A DNA stretch of 64,000 nucleotides from Methylomicrobium sp035916875 (GTDB lineage Bacteria > Pseudomonadota > Gammaproteobacteria > Methylococcales > Methylomonadaceae). Both the position numbers and the translations under genes were made by a program. The stretch spans positions 1-64,000 of the forward strand of contig NZ_JAXUHN010000071.1 of the NCBI RefSeq assembly GCF_035916875.1, in the 5' to 3' direction. How positions within the stretch are numbered: the stretch's first letter is position 1; the number at the start of each line of letters is the position of its first letter. Below, piece by piece: positions 50,903 through 60,785 of the stretch. The notes beneath the pieces are model-generated. The model saw only the letters and a program-made list of their open reading frames with translations, ran no database searches and was not told the origin of the DNA.

Positions 50903-53436
50903 TCCAGGCATTAACAATTGTGATTGCTGGACTTGGCGCCGTCCTATTGCTCATGCTGTTTTCTCGCATCCGGGCTGTCGATGCAGAACTGAAACTCAAA
51001 AAGCATCGTTCAAAAGATGCAGGACTGGCCGACTTACTCATCTATGCCGCTGTTGTTGATAACGGCGTTATCGTGGGTAAAAACGGGTCTTTCATGGCCG
51101 CCTGGCTTTACAAAGGGGATGACAACGCAAGTAGCACCGATGAACAGCGTGAAATGGTCTCATATCGCATCAACCAGGCCCTAGTTGGCCTGGGAAACGG
51201 ATGGATGGTGCATGTAGACGCTATACGTCGACCAGCGCCTTCCTACTCGGAGCAGGGCTTGTCGCATTTCCCTGATCCAGTCTCTGCCGCTATAGACGAA
51301 GAGCGCCGCCGGCTTTTTCAGCGCATGGGGGCGATGTATGAGGGGTATTTCGTTCTAACCCTGACATGGTTTCCGCCTGTCTTGGCACAGCGTAAATTCG
51401 TTGAGCTCATGTTTGATGACAATGCAGAGACGCCGGATCATAAAGCCCGCACGATGAGCCTTATTGGGCAATTCAAGCGTGAAATATCAAATATTGAAAG
51501 TCGGCTTTCATCGGCGGTAAAGTTGACTCGCTTGCTCGGCCAGAAGGTCATAACAGAAAGTGGAACGGAAATCACTCACGACGAATTTCTAAGCTGGCTT
51601 CAGTTTTGCATAACGGGGCAACACCATCCCGTACAACTGCCCAGCAATCCGATGTACCTGGATGCTGTAATCGGCGGGCAAGAACTGCGCACAGGGGTCG
51701 TACCAAAGATCGGCCGCAACCTCATTCAAGTTGTCGCCATCGAGGGATTCCCCTTGGAGTCAACACCTGGAATCCTGACCGCTCTTGGTGAACTGCCGTG
51801 CGAATACCGTTGGTCGTCACGCTTTATCTTCATGGATCAGCACGAGGCTGTGAAACACCTGGACAAGTTCCGCAAAAAATGGCGACAGAAGGTCCGCGGT
51901 TTCTTTGATCAAGTATTCAATACGAACACCGGCCCGGTCGATCAGGACGCGGTTTCAATGGTGGCAGATGCAGAATCGGCCATCGCCGAAGTGAATAGCG
52001 GGATTGTAGCCCAAGGTTATTACACTAGCGTCGTAATCCTTATGGACGAAGACAGAATCCGTCTTGAAATGTCTGCACGCCAGGTAGAAAGAGCTATCAA
52101 CCGGCTTGGCTTTGCGGCTCGCATCGAGACTATCAATACAATGGATGCCTATCTGGGTAGTCTTCCTGGGCACGGTGTCGAGAATGTGCGAAGGCCGCTT
52201 ATCAATACGATGAACCTTGCCGACCTGCTACCAACCTCCACGATATGGACGGGCAGCGCAAGCGCTCCGTGCCCAATGTACCCGCCACTGTCGCCTGCAC
52301 TCATGCACTGCGTAACCCATGGAGCAACGCCGTTCCGTTTGAACCTGCATGTACGCGATCTCGGACATACATTCATGTTCGGGCCGACCGGAGCAGGTAA
52401 ATCGACCCACTTGGGCATCATCGCGGCACAACTCCGACGCTATGCGGGCATGTCGATCTATGTTTTTGACAAAGGTATGTCTATTTATCCACTTACCAAG
52501 GGCTTAGGTGGGTTGCATTTTTCAGTGGCATCGGATGATGACAGCTTGGCCTTCTGCCCGTTGCAGTTCCTCGAAACTAAAGGGGACCGAGCCTGGGCAA
52601 TGGAATGGATCGACACTATCCTGGCGTTGAACGGTTTGATCACTACACCATCGCAGCGCAATGAAATTGGCAATGCGATTATGAGCATGCACGCCAGCGG
52701 TGCCAGTACATTCTCTGAGTTCTCCGTAACAATCCAAGACTCAGCGATCCGAGAAACGCTCAGACAGTATACCGTCGACGGCCCGATGGGCCATTTATTA
52801 GACGCGGAAAAAGACGGTTTATTACTCTCCGACTTCACAGCGTTCGAGATCGAGGAGCTGATGAACCTCGGCGAGAAGTACGCTCTTCCTGTTCTACTAT
52901 ACCTGTTCCGTCGCATTGAGCGGTCACTGCACGGCCAGCCGGCTGTCATTATCCTTGATGAAGCTTGGTTGATGCTGGGCCATCCTGTGTTTCGCGCCAA
53001 AATAAGAGAATGGCTCAAAGTGATGCGGAAAGCGAATTGCCTAGTTCTCATGGCGACGCAGAGTCTATCGGATGCAGCCAATTCTGGCATCCTTGACGTT
53101 ATCGTCGAATCGACCGCGACCAAGATATTTTTGCCGAATGTATATGCTCGTGACGAGGACACGGCGGCACTCTATCGCCGAATGGGACTCAACACGCGGC
53201 AGATTGAAATCCTGGCAAAAGCTATTCCGAAGCAACAGTATTACTACGTTTCCGAGAACGGGCGCCGACTCTACGATCTCGCCCTAGGGCCTCTTGCCTT
53301 GTCCTTTGTCGGCGCGTCAGACAAAGAATCCGTTGCGGCGATCAAGAATCTGGAGGCCAAACATGGAAATGAGTGGGTCCATGTTTGGCTTGCCGGGCGT
53401 GGCCTGAAACTCAATGACTACCTGGAGCCAAAATGA
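50899..53436 (+). CDS. trbE: TrbE secretion ATPase (VirB4 family)
   Basis: A 845-residue ATPase (RP4 has 852). ATG 50899 was chosen: it overlaps the trbD stop (ATGA) and GGGGG lies 9 bases upstream; ATG 50884 is possible. Walker A is GPTGAGKST and Walker B VIILDEAWLML. Two N-terminal membrane-proximal segments are present. It energises pilus assembly and DNA transfer. Confidence 0.95.
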   Translation: MIQALTIVIAGLGAVLLLMLFSRIRAVDAELKLKKHRSKDAGLADLLIYAAVVDNGVIVGKNGSFMAAWLYKGDDNASSTDEQREMVSYRINQALVGLGNGWMVHVDAIRRPAPSYSEQGLSHFPDPVSAAIDEERRRLFQRMGAMYEGYFVLTLTWFPPVLAQRKFVELMFDDNAETPDHKARTMSLIGQFKREISNIESRLSSAVKLTRLLGQKVITESGTEITHDEFLSWLQFCITGQHHPVQLPSNPMYLDAVIGGQELRTGVVPKIGRNLIQVVAIEGFPLESTPGILTALGELPCEYRWSSRFIFMDQHEAVKHLDKFRKKWRQKVRGFFDQVFNTNTGPVDQDAVSMVADAESAIAEVNSGIVAQGYYTSVVILMDEDRIRLEMSARQVERAINRLGFAARIETINTMDAYLGSLPGHGVENVRRPLINTMNLADLLPTSTIWTGSASAPCPMYPPLSPALMHCVTHGATPFRLNLHVRDLGHTFMFGPTGAGKSTHLGIIAAQLRRYAGMSIYVFDKGMSIYPLTKGLGGLHFSVASDDDSLAFCPLQFLETKGDRAWAMEWIDTILALNGLITTPSQRNEIGNAIMSMHASGASTFSEFSVTIQDSAIRETLRQYTVDGPMGHLLDAEKDGLLLSDFTAFEIEELMNLGEKYALPVLLYLFRRIERSLHGQPAVIILDEAWLMLGHPVFRAKIREWLKVMRKANCLVLMATQSLSDAANSGILDVIVESTATKIFLPNVYARDEDTAALYRRMGLNTRQIEILAKAIPKQQYYYVSENGRRLYDLALGPLALSFVGASDKESVAAIKNLEAKHGNEWVHVWLAGRGLKLNDYLEPK

Positions 53437-54167
53437 ACATGTTCAAAAAACAACCCATGGGCCATCAGAATATTGATAAGCCTGTGATTGCCAAACTCGA
53501 AATCGAAAACCCGTACTTAACTGCCAGACGCACATGGAATGAGCATGTCGGTTCTGTCGTCTCGTCGCGGCAGACTTGGCAGGTGGTAGGCATCCTGTCG
53601 CTGTTGATCGCTCTCGCCAGCGTAGGCGGTGTAATCCATATCGGCAGTCAATCAAAGTACATTCCCTACGTGATTGAAGTGGATAAGCTAGGCCAAACCA
53701 TCGCCGTCGGACCGGTACAAGCCGCCGGCCGAGCAGATCAGCGCGTCGTTCATGCTTCGGTATCGGAATTTGTCAGCGATGCTAGATACGTAACGCCTGA
53801 CGTAGCCTTGCAGCGCAAAGCCGTCTTCCGGGTGTACGCACATCTGTCTCCAAATGATCCGGCCACGGCCAAGATGAACGAGTGGTTAAACGGCACCGCA
53901 GATTCTAGCCCATTCAAGCGGGCAACGAAGGAAATGGTAAGTGTTGAGATCAAATCTGTGCTTCCTCAGACGCCGGATACTTGGCAAGTCGAATGGACTG
54001 AAACCACGCGCGACCGTCAAGGCGTCATGAAAGGCCAACCGGTTAACATGCGAGCATTAGTCAACGTATATACCATCGAAACAACATCTCAAACCACTGA
54101 CGAGCAATTACGCAATAACCCGCTAGGGATCTATGTGCGTGATTTTTCGTGGTCAATCATCCCATGA
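53433..54167 (+). CDS. trbF: TrbF (VirB8 family)
   Basis: A 244-residue bitopic inner-membrane protein with one N-terminal membrane segment (VVGILSLLIALASVGGV) and a periplasmic VirB8-type domain. Overlaps trbE by 4 bp. Confidence 0.93.
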   Translation: MNMFKKQPMGHQNIDKPVIAKLEIENPYLTARRTWNEHVGSVVSSRQTWQVVGILSLLIALASVGGVIHIGSQSKYIPYVIEVDKLGQTIAVGPVQAAGRADQRVVHASVSEFVSDARYVTPDVALQRKAVFRVYAHLSPNDPATAKMNEWLNGTADSSPFKRATKEMVSVEIKSVLPQTPDTWQVEWTETTRDRQGVMKGQPVNMRALVNVYTIETTSQTTDEQLRNNPLGIYVRDFSWSIIP

Positions 54168-54184
54168 ATTAATGAGACTTTCCC

Positions 54185-55084
54185 ATGAGCAACAAAACTA
54201 TTATTCAAATCTTGGCTCTTGTTGTGGCGGTATCGGAACCTATCCAAGCAGCTCCTGGCGATGACATAGCCGACAAGTACTTCTCGAAAAACAATCCGCG
54301 GTTAACCGCGCAAGAAAAAGCAGCAATCGCCATAGCTAAGCGATGGGAAGCGGGGACCGCTAATGCCATAAAGCCTGTGGCCGGATCCAATGGAGCGATC
54401 AATTTCCTCTTTGGCGCACAGCAGCCCAGTATCGTTTGTGCAGTCCTACAAGTTTGCGATGTAAGCCTTCAGGCAGGGGAACAGGTCAACTCGATCAATC
54501 TGGGTGATACGGCCCGTTGGACAGTGGAGCCCGCCATCACGGGTAGCGGACCAACCGAAACTCAGCATCTCATCATAAAACCTATGGATGTTGGACTGGA
54601 AACCAGTCTGGTCGTGACCACAAACCGTCGTACCTATCATTTCAAATTGCGTTCGCACCGTACCGAGTATATGCCCCAGGTAGCATTCACGTATCCCGAA
54701 GATGCCCTTGCGAAGTGGGATGATATCCGCACTCGCGAATCACAAGAGCGCGAACAAAGAACAATTCCTCAAACCGGCGAGTATCTGGGGGATCTGTTTT
54801 TTGATTACGACATTGAGGGCGTTGCGTCCTGGAAGCCGGTTAGAGTCTTTAATGATGGGCGTAAGACGATATTGCAAATGCCAGGGGAGATGGAGCAAAC
54901 CGAAGCGCCGACATTACTGGTGATTCGCAATGAGGGCGGCTTATTTTCAGATGACGAAACCGTTATGGTCAATTACCGCGTCCAGAACGATCGCTATATC
55001 GTCGATACCGTTTTTGACAAAGCCATTCTGATCGCGGGTGTCGGCGGCAATCAAGATCGTGTGGCCATCACTCGGAGGAAATAA
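54185..55084 (+). CDS. trbG: TrbG (VirB9 family)
   Basis: A 299-residue periplasmic/outer-membrane core protein (RP4 has 297) with a signal peptide (cleavage near SEPIQA). Contains FKLRSHRTEYMPQVAFTYP and the VirB9 C-terminal TLLVIRNEGGLFSDDE-type end. Confidence 0.93.
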   Translation: MSNKTIIQILALVVAVSEPIQAAPGDDIADKYFSKNNPRLTAQEKAAIAIAKRWEAGTANAIKPVAGSNGAINFLFGAQQPSIVCAVLQVCDVSLQAGEQVNSINLGDTARWTVEPAITGSGPTETQHLIIKPMDVGLETSLVVTTNRRTYHFKLRSHRTEYMPQVAFTYPEDALAKWDDIRTRESQEREQRTIPQTGEYLGDLFFDYDIEGVASWKPVRVFNDGRKTILQMPGEMEQTEAPTLLVIRNEGGLFSDDETVMVNYRVQNDRYIVDTVFDKAILIAGVGGNQDRVAITRRK

Positions 55085-55085
55085 C

Positions 55086-55535
55086 ATGATCAAGCTTACT
55101 CTCGCGGCAGTGGTCGCACTTGCCTTGGCGGGGTGCGCCATGACCTCACAGTATGGAAACTATTTGCCATCTGCGACCGTGGATCAGCAAAGTTGGTTCG
55201 CCAGCGAAGCGGTGAAGCAGCTCGCCAGGCGATGGCCACCGGCAAAAACTCGGCTCGAACTGAAGCAAGCCACGCCAGACGCCTTCGGTATTGCGCTGGT
55301 CAAGGGATTGCGCGAAAGCGGATATTCCATTTTAGAGTTTAGCCCTAAACAAATCGAAGATCCTTCTACGACAGACGCCAACATACTACCGTTGCGTTAT
55401 GCGCTCGATCAAATAGGGAGCGACAACGAAAATATATACCGTCTCACGCTGTTAGTTGGAACTGAATCTCTAACCCGCCCGTACATTGAACAAAACGGTT
55501 CTGTGATTCCGGGATACTGGACGCACAAGGAGTAA
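55086..55535 (+). CDS. trbH: TrbH lipoprotein (VirB7-like position)
   Basis: A 149-residue lipoprotein from ATG 55086. Signal peptide with lipobox LALAGCAM. It lies immediately after trbG, as in RP4. Confidence 0.88.
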   Translation: MIKLTLAAVVALALAGCAMTSQYGNYLPSATVDQQSWFASEAVKQLARRWPPAKTRLELKQATPDAFGIALVKGLRESGYSILEFSPKQIEDPSTTDANILPLRYALDQIGSDNENIYRLTLLVGTESLTRPYIEQNGSVIPGYWTHKE

Positions 55536-55539
55536 GGTC

Positions 55540-56868
55540 ATGATAGAGATTGATCACATGGACCCTGATTCATCACCAGGCGCAGGTGTACGGCGAGTCA
55601 ACAATCTACCCATGTACATCATGGGTGGTGCGTTGTTGTCATTTCTTGTCATTATGGGCTTGGTAGCAGCGGATCGCGCTGCCAAGCAAAATGAAAAAGA
55701 AGAACAACACCTGCACAATGGCAGCACATCGATGTTCGCTAAAGAAATTGCTGGCGACCAGACGAGCGGGCTGATCGCGCCATTGATACCGCCTGCCGAA
55801 CCTGAACCGTCTCCCATACTCATTGCACGACCGGAAAACTTGGACGCGCCGCCGAGACCACCGTCTGATCCCGTGCCACATGACGATGAAGCAGATCGCA
55901 TACGCATGGCAAAACTGCAAATGTTTCAAGAAGCAGTGAAAGCAAAGACCGGCGTACAAATCACAGCCCCGCGTAGTGCCGGGTCGTCGCCAAGCACTAC
56001 CGCACCCAAAACTCGCGAGGAAATGCTAGCGAGAATGGCGGCAGCACGGCAGGAAATCGAAGCGAACAGGCACCAGGACCCGACGGCCTCGTATCAGGCG
56101 CGTCTATCACAGATTCGCAGCATGGGGCTTGGCGGGGAACCATCAGGAGACTCGTCTGCCCCGTCGCTGTTACAGACATCGACAGCTGACGGTAGCGGTA
56201 AAGATTACACAAAATTCTCGGGAGGCGATGGAGATCGTTGGAAGCTCGAATCAAAGCCCGAAGCGCCGCGCACGCCGTATGAGCTGCGCGCAGGTTTCGT
56301 CGTTCCTGCAACCTTAATCTCCGGTATTAATTCCGATCTTCCTGGCCAAATAATGGCTCAAGTGGCTCAGAGTGTGTATGACACCCCGACAGGAAAACAT
56401 CTATTGATCCCTCAAGGGTCCCGCCTAGTAGGCGCATATTCTAGCGACGTATCCTATGGGCAAGCTCGCGTCCTGGTAGCGTGGCAACGCATTGTTTTTC
56501 CGGACGGGAAGGCGATGGATATTGGCGCAATGCCGGGAGCTGATAGTGCAGGGTACGCTGGTTTCAATGACCAAGAAAACCATCATTATGTCCGGCTTTT
56601 TGGATCGGCATTGCTCATGTCTGCCGTCACCGCAGGCGCCTCGTATAGTCAACGGCAAGACCAGACAACGACATTATACGGTGCGCCTAACGCCAACAGT
56701 GCATTAAGCCAGGCATTGGGGCAACAGCTCGGTCAAGTGACTGCGCAACTGATAGCAAAGAACTTGAATGTTGCCCCAACTCTGGAAATCCGGCCTGGGT
56801 ACCGATTCAACGTGATTGTCACCAAAGACATGACGTTTTCAAAACCGTATAAATCATTCGATTATTAA
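55540..56868 (+). CDS. trbI: TrbI (VirB10 family)
   Basis: A 442-residue protein with one N-terminal membrane segment (MYIMGGALLSFLVIMGLV), a Pro-rich linker, and a C-terminal VirB10 domain (YDTPTGKHLLIPQGSRLVG). Spans both membranes in the channel core. Confidence 0.94.
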   Translation: MIEIDHMDPDSSPGAGVRRVNNLPMYIMGGALLSFLVIMGLVAADRAAKQNEKEEQHLHNGSTSMFAKEIAGDQTSGLIAPLIPPAEPEPSPILIARPENLDAPPRPPSDPVPHDDEADRIRMAKLQMFQEAVKAKTGVQITAPRSAGSSPSTTAPKTREEMLARMAAARQEIEANRHQDPTASYQARLSQIRSMGLGGEPSGDSSAPSLLQTSTADGSGKDYTKFSGGDGDRWKLESKPEAPRTPYELRAGFVVPATLISGINSDLPGQIMAQVAQSVYDTPTGKHLLIPQGSRLVGAYSSDVSYGQARVLVAWQRIVFPDGKAMDIGAMPGADSAGYAGFNDQENHHYVRLFGSALLMSAVTAGASYSQRQDQTTTLYGAPNANSALSQALGQQLGQVTAQLIAKNLNVAPTLEIRPGYRFNVIVTKDMTFSKPYKSFDY

Positions 56869-56885
56869 CGCCAAGGAGAAAAATC

Positions 56886-57653
56886 ATGACACAGAAAATT
56901 TTAGCCGCTAAAAAATCGGGCATTGTTGTCCTCATTGCCGGTACGTTGTCGATGCCGGCATATTCTTCAGGAATACCCGTCTATGACGGCGCAAACTGGA
57001 CGAGTAATTTTATGACATCTTTTGAAAGCCATTTACAGACACTGAAACAAATAGACGAATATAGAGTGCAAATTGATCAGTATATGGACCAACTACAAAA
57101 TTCGTTGGCTCCAACGAGCTATGTGTGGGATCAGGCGCAGACCACCATCAATGGGCTGATGAATGCCGTCGATACTCTGAACAATTACAAGGCCGAGCTA
57201 GGCAGCATTGACAACTATTTAAGCGAGTTCCAGGACGTCGCCTATTACCGACAATCACCGTGCTTCTCGTCCGCCGGCTGTTCTGATGCGGAACGGACCG
57301 CAATGGAGCAAAATCGTACCCTGGCGTCAGAGTCGCAGAAAAAAGCCAACGACGCCCTTTTTCGTGGTTTAGACAAACAACAAGACGCCCTTCGATCGGA
57401 TGCTAAAACGCTTGAAAGATTGCAATCGTCCGCACAAAGCGCGACAGGGCGCTTGGAAGCGCTTCAATACGCTAATCAATTTGCCAGCCAGCAAGCCAAC
57501 CAGCTCTTGCAGATTCGTGGGCTCATGATGGCTCAACAGAATGCAATGGCAACACGGATGCAGGCGGAAGCGGATCGCGAAGCTCAGGAATCGGCCTCGG
57601 CCGAGAAACTGCGCAAGGGCAGCTATCGTTCCAGTCAGGTACGTTCTTGGTAA
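56886..57653 (+). CDS. trbJ: TrbJ (VirB5-like)
   Basis: A 255-residue periplasmic pilus-associated protein (RP4 has 258). Signal peptide ends near PAYSSG; the rest is helical. A KorB consensus is encoded at codons 6-9. Good ribosome site AAGGAGA. Confidence 0.9.
   Translation: MTQKILAAKKSGIVVLIAGTLSMPAYSSGIPVYDGANWTSNFMTSFESHLQTLKQIDEYRVQIDQYMDQLQNSLAPTSYVWDQAQTTINGLMNAVDTLNNYKAELGSIDNYLSEFQDVAYYRQSPCFSSAGCSDAERTAMEQNRTLASESQKKANDALFRGLDKQQDALRSDAKTLERLQSSAQSATGRLEALQYANQFASQQANQLLQIRGLMMAQQNAMATRMQAEADREAQESASAEKLRKGSYRSSQVRSW
56900..56912. promoter_or_regulatory. KorB operator inside trbJ start
   Basis: TTTAGCCGCTAAA, exact consensus, 15 bp into trbJ. Confidence 0.7.
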
Positions 57654-57663
57654 GGAGAAATAA

Positions 57664-57882
57664 ATGAAGCCAACTAATCTCTTTCTTTTAGTCGTTCTGT
57701 TAGCTTTCGACAGCGCATGCTCTAAGGATATTCCGACACAGGATATGCCAGAGGTCAACGATGAAAATTGCAAACCAGAGGTCATAAAAAAAATCAACGA
57801 CAAAGGCGCGCTGCAAGAATTTGCGTCGAAATGTCTCCACCGATCAGGCGGATTTCAGCCTAGCCAAAAACGCCAATGGTAG
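57664..57882 (+). CDS. trbK: TrbK entry-exclusion lipoprotein
   Basis: A 72-residue lipoprotein with lipobox SACSK near residue 19 (RP4 TrbK has 69). NDENCKPEVIKK and FASKCLHRSGGFQPS match the TrbK pattern. It blocks entry of related plasmids. Confidence 0.85.
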   Translation: MKPTNLFLLVVLLAFDSACSKDIPTQDMPEVNDENCKPEVIKKINDKGALQEFASKCLHRSGGFQPSQKRQW

Positions 57883-57888
57883 GGCAAC

Positions 57889-59340
57889 ATGAGAATGCCA
57901 TCTAATTCAAAAGCCGCGCCTATGCCGATAATCCTATGCCTGGCACTCTTTTCTATGGACGTGCAAGCGGCCATAGATAATGCCGGCATCATGGATAATG
58001 TCCTTGATCGTTATTCAGCAGCAGCCGCAAGTTGGGCCGGGGTCGTCACCTCCGCCGCAACGTGGCTTTTCTGGACGCTTGTGATCATTTCAATGGTATG
58101 GACATTCGGCATGATGGCACTCCGCAAGGCTGACATTGGGGAGTTCTTCGCTGAATTTTTTCGTTTCACTGTCTTTACCGGTTTTTTTTGGTGGCTTCTC
58201 ACGAATGGGCCTAATTTTGCCTCTTCAATTTATACGTCGCTACGGCAAGTCGCAGGCAATGCCACTGGTCTCGGTAGCACACTGTCGCCATCCGGCATTG
58301 TCGATGTGGGATTCGCCATCTTCGACAAGGTGATGGATCAGTCAACGCTCTGGTCGCCAGTGGATAGCATGACTGGCATCTTGATGGCGGTGGCTATTTT
58401 GGTCATTCTGGCCTTGGTCGGCGTGAACATGCTCCTTCTCCTGACGTCCGGATGGGTGCTTGCTTACGGTGGCGTGTTCTTTTTAGGGTTCGGTGGATCC
58501 AGGTGGACAACGGATATGGCGATCAATTACTACAAGACCGTCCTCGGCATAGCTGCACAGCTTATGGCGATGGTACTCTTGGTAGGCATCGGCAAAACTT
58601 TCCTAGACGATTATTACACGCGCATGAGCGAGGGGATCAGTCTCAAGGAAATGGGCGTCATGATGATCGTAACGATCGTATTATTAGCCTTGGTCAATAA
58701 GATTCCGCCACTTATCGCTGGCATCATCACCGGCGCTAGCGTCGGCGGTGCCGGCATAGGCAACTACGGCGCGGGGGCTGCGTTAGGAGCTACCAGCATG
58801 GCTTGGTCAGCAACACAAATGGCCGGAAGCGGAATCATGGCAGGCGGAACCTCGGCCGCTGGAGGCGCACAGGCTCTCATGGCCGCCGTCTCGAAGGCCA
58901 ACGATAATGTGGCAAACGGCACCGACATCCTTTCGAGCTTTGGTCGCCCATCAGATGGAGGTAATTCATCCAGTGACGGCAGTACAAATTACGCGCAAGC
59001 CGCTGGTTTCGCCAATGCGGGTTCATCCGAATCAAGCATGTTGACATCAGCCGCCAAGGTCGCCGGTATAGCCGGTCGGATCGCGGCCGACGCAACAGCT
59101 AACTTGGCGCAAGGTGCCACTGAAGTCGCCAAGGAAAAAGCGACCAGCATCAAAGAAGCGGGAATGGATCGCATTGCCGATACCACAGGCGGAAAAATCG
59201 CTGCCGCCATTAAAGGGCAGGGCAGTATCGCCCCAACATTTGACGGAAACACCCTGGCCTCAGCAACATCCAGCGACGCCGATCAAGAGTCGGAAGTAGC
59301 GGCCTTTCGCGACCGAGATAACCATCGCGTTAACCTATAG
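57889..59340 (+). CDS. trbL: TrbL (VirB6 family)
   Basis: A 483-residue polytopic inner-membrane protein with about six hydrophobic segments (for example LLVGIGKTF and MMIVTIVLLALVNKIPPLI) and a long Ala/Gly/Ser-rich C-terminal region. Slightly shorter than RP4 TrbL (528). Confidence 0.93.
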   Translation: MRMPSNSKAAPMPIILCLALFSMDVQAAIDNAGIMDNVLDRYSAAAASWAGVVTSAATWLFWTLVIISMVWTFGMMALRKADIGEFFAEFFRFTVFTGFFWWLLTNGPNFASSIYTSLRQVAGNATGLGSTLSPSGIVDVGFAIFDKVMDQSTLWSPVDSMTGILMAVAILVILALVGVNMLLLLTSGWVLAYGGVFFLGFGGSRWTTDMAINYYKTVLGIAAQLMAMVLLVGIGKTFLDDYYTRMSEGISLKEMGVMMIVTIVLLALVNKIPPLIAGIITGASVGGAGIGNYGAGAALGATSMAWSATQMAGSGIMAGGTSAAGGAQALMAAVSKANDNVANGTDILSSFGRPSDGGNSSSDGSTNYAQAAGFANAGSSESSMLTSAAKVAGIAGRIAADATANLAQGATEVAKEKATSIKEAGMDRIADTTGGKIAAAIKGQGSIAPTFDGNTLASATSSDADQESEVAAFRDRDNHRVNL

Positions 59341-59348
59341 GAGTTCTG

Positions 59349-59960
59349 ATGTTCATCGATCTACCCCCACAAATGCAAGAGCGCGTTGTCTGTTCGATCT
59401 CGGCCGCCGTAAAGTATGAAATTCCTGCCAACATTATGTTGGCAGTCGCTGAGAAAGAAGCGGGTAAACCGGGGCAGTGGGTGCGCAATACGAACGGTAC
59501 CCATGACGTAGGCCAGATGCAGTTCAACACATCGTACCTGCGCGATCTGACCCGGTACGGGATCACGGCAAACGATGTAGCGGCAGCCGGTTGCTATTCG
59601 TTCGATCTGGCCGCATGGAGATTGCGGATGCATATTCGCAACGACAAGGGCGACCTGTGGACGAAATCCGCCAATTACCACTCGCGCACACCACGATACA
59701 ACGCCGTGTACCGCGCCGATCTGATACACAAGGCGTCGAAGTGGGCCGAGTGGCTGGAAGCCCGTTTTGTGACGTTGGACGTGACAAAAGAGGGCGCTCC
59801 TATCTCGATGCCAACCCAGACGACCAAGGTTCAAGAAGTCGCGCAGCAAGCATTGGCCACGCCGGCGAAGCTAGAGATGACGGCGACGGTTCAATCTGCC
59901 GCCGTCTCCAGTTATGTACCCCGGCAAATTATCTTCAACGACAACCGTATCCTACCCTAG
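59349..59960 (+). CDS. trbN: TrbN lytic transglycosylase (VirB1-like)
   Basis: A 203-residue protein with an SLT-type lysozyme fold: catalytic Glu in AVAEKEAGKPGQW (about residue 37) and GTHDVGQMQFNTSYL. It opens peptidoglycan for the channel. trbM is absent between trbL and trbN. The C-terminus is basic. Confidence 0.9.
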   Translation: MFIDLPPQMQERVVCSISAAVKYEIPANIMLAVAEKEAGKPGQWVRNTNGTHDVGQMQFNTSYLRDLTRYGITANDVAAAGCYSFDLAAWRLRMHIRNDKGDLWTKSANYHSRTPRYNAVYRADLIHKASKWAEWLEARFVTLDVTKEGAPISMPTQTTKVQEVAQQALATPAKLEMTATVQSAAVSSYVPRQIIFNDNRILP

Positions 59961-60081
59961 CAACGTAGGGGCGGGAACCTTGTTCTTCTAAATCGATTTT
60001 GCTGGTCAGTTTTTGGTCAATTTGACTTAACTCCAGAGAGGACAGAGAGTTAGGATAAATTGTGACGAATTAACGACAGGG

Positions 60082-60104
60082 TTATCCACAGATTTTGTGG
60101 ATAG
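60082..60104. promoter_or_regulatory. Inverted pair of DnaA boxes
   Basis: TTATCCACA, 5-bp spacer, TGTGGATAG: two DnaA boxes as an inverted pair in the 370-bp gap after trbN. Nothing else is recognisable in that gap. Confidence 0.6.
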
Positions 60105-60331
60105 ACTTGCCGAATGCTTTACTTTTCCTGCTCATTTTCTAGCCAGTCATCTGACTCCATAAAATGGCCATTTTTGAGATAGCAACTGGCAAAAATCGAC
60201 CCTTACTCGACATTCACGGATTTCCACCCAATGGCAGTTGTAACGCAATAAGCTGTCGTTCAACGTTGTGATAACCGACGCTCGACCCGTCCGTGTTAAT
60301 TGCATCGTTAGGCCAGCCGGCTCGCATATAC

Positions 60332-60640
60332 TCACAATATCGATGGATTAATTTGTAAATTTCGCTTGTCTTGGAGCATATTTGAAGGGATGTCACTTAT
60401 TCTAAGCTTTATACAAGACCAGCCTATCTCTATGGGTTCCGCATAGTCGACAAAATTCTTCTTGTCAATCGATTCCGTGAAATCAAGAAATCCTCTCTCC
60501 TTTTGCCTAATAAATCCACCGTCTCGAAGAAAATACATTTCGCGACTGTCAGACACACTGTGGTGATAGGTGTATTCATAAAGAAGCTCTATGCCGCACA
60601 AGTGATCAAATATTGATGAGGACAATGAATACCGAACCAA
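60332..60640 (-). pseudogene. Possible truncated hypothetical gene
   Basis: A 102-codon frame without a good start (TTG 60640) and no ribosome site, preceded closely by a stop. The sequence (GIELLYEYTYHHS, GWSCIKLRISDIP) looks like a real protein but no family is recognised. It may be a 5'-truncated gene fragment. Confidence 0.35.
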
Positions 60641-60785
60641 ATTATTGACGAGTTAAAGTTAGGTCCATAATTTTTGCACATTTAAGCCATCCTTTTTCCA
60701 TCTTTATACGCTACTGTTAGTTCGTCAATGGCAATAGTCTTCTGGTTGCCAAATCAAAGCCAATTAAATGACTTAAACCATCACC

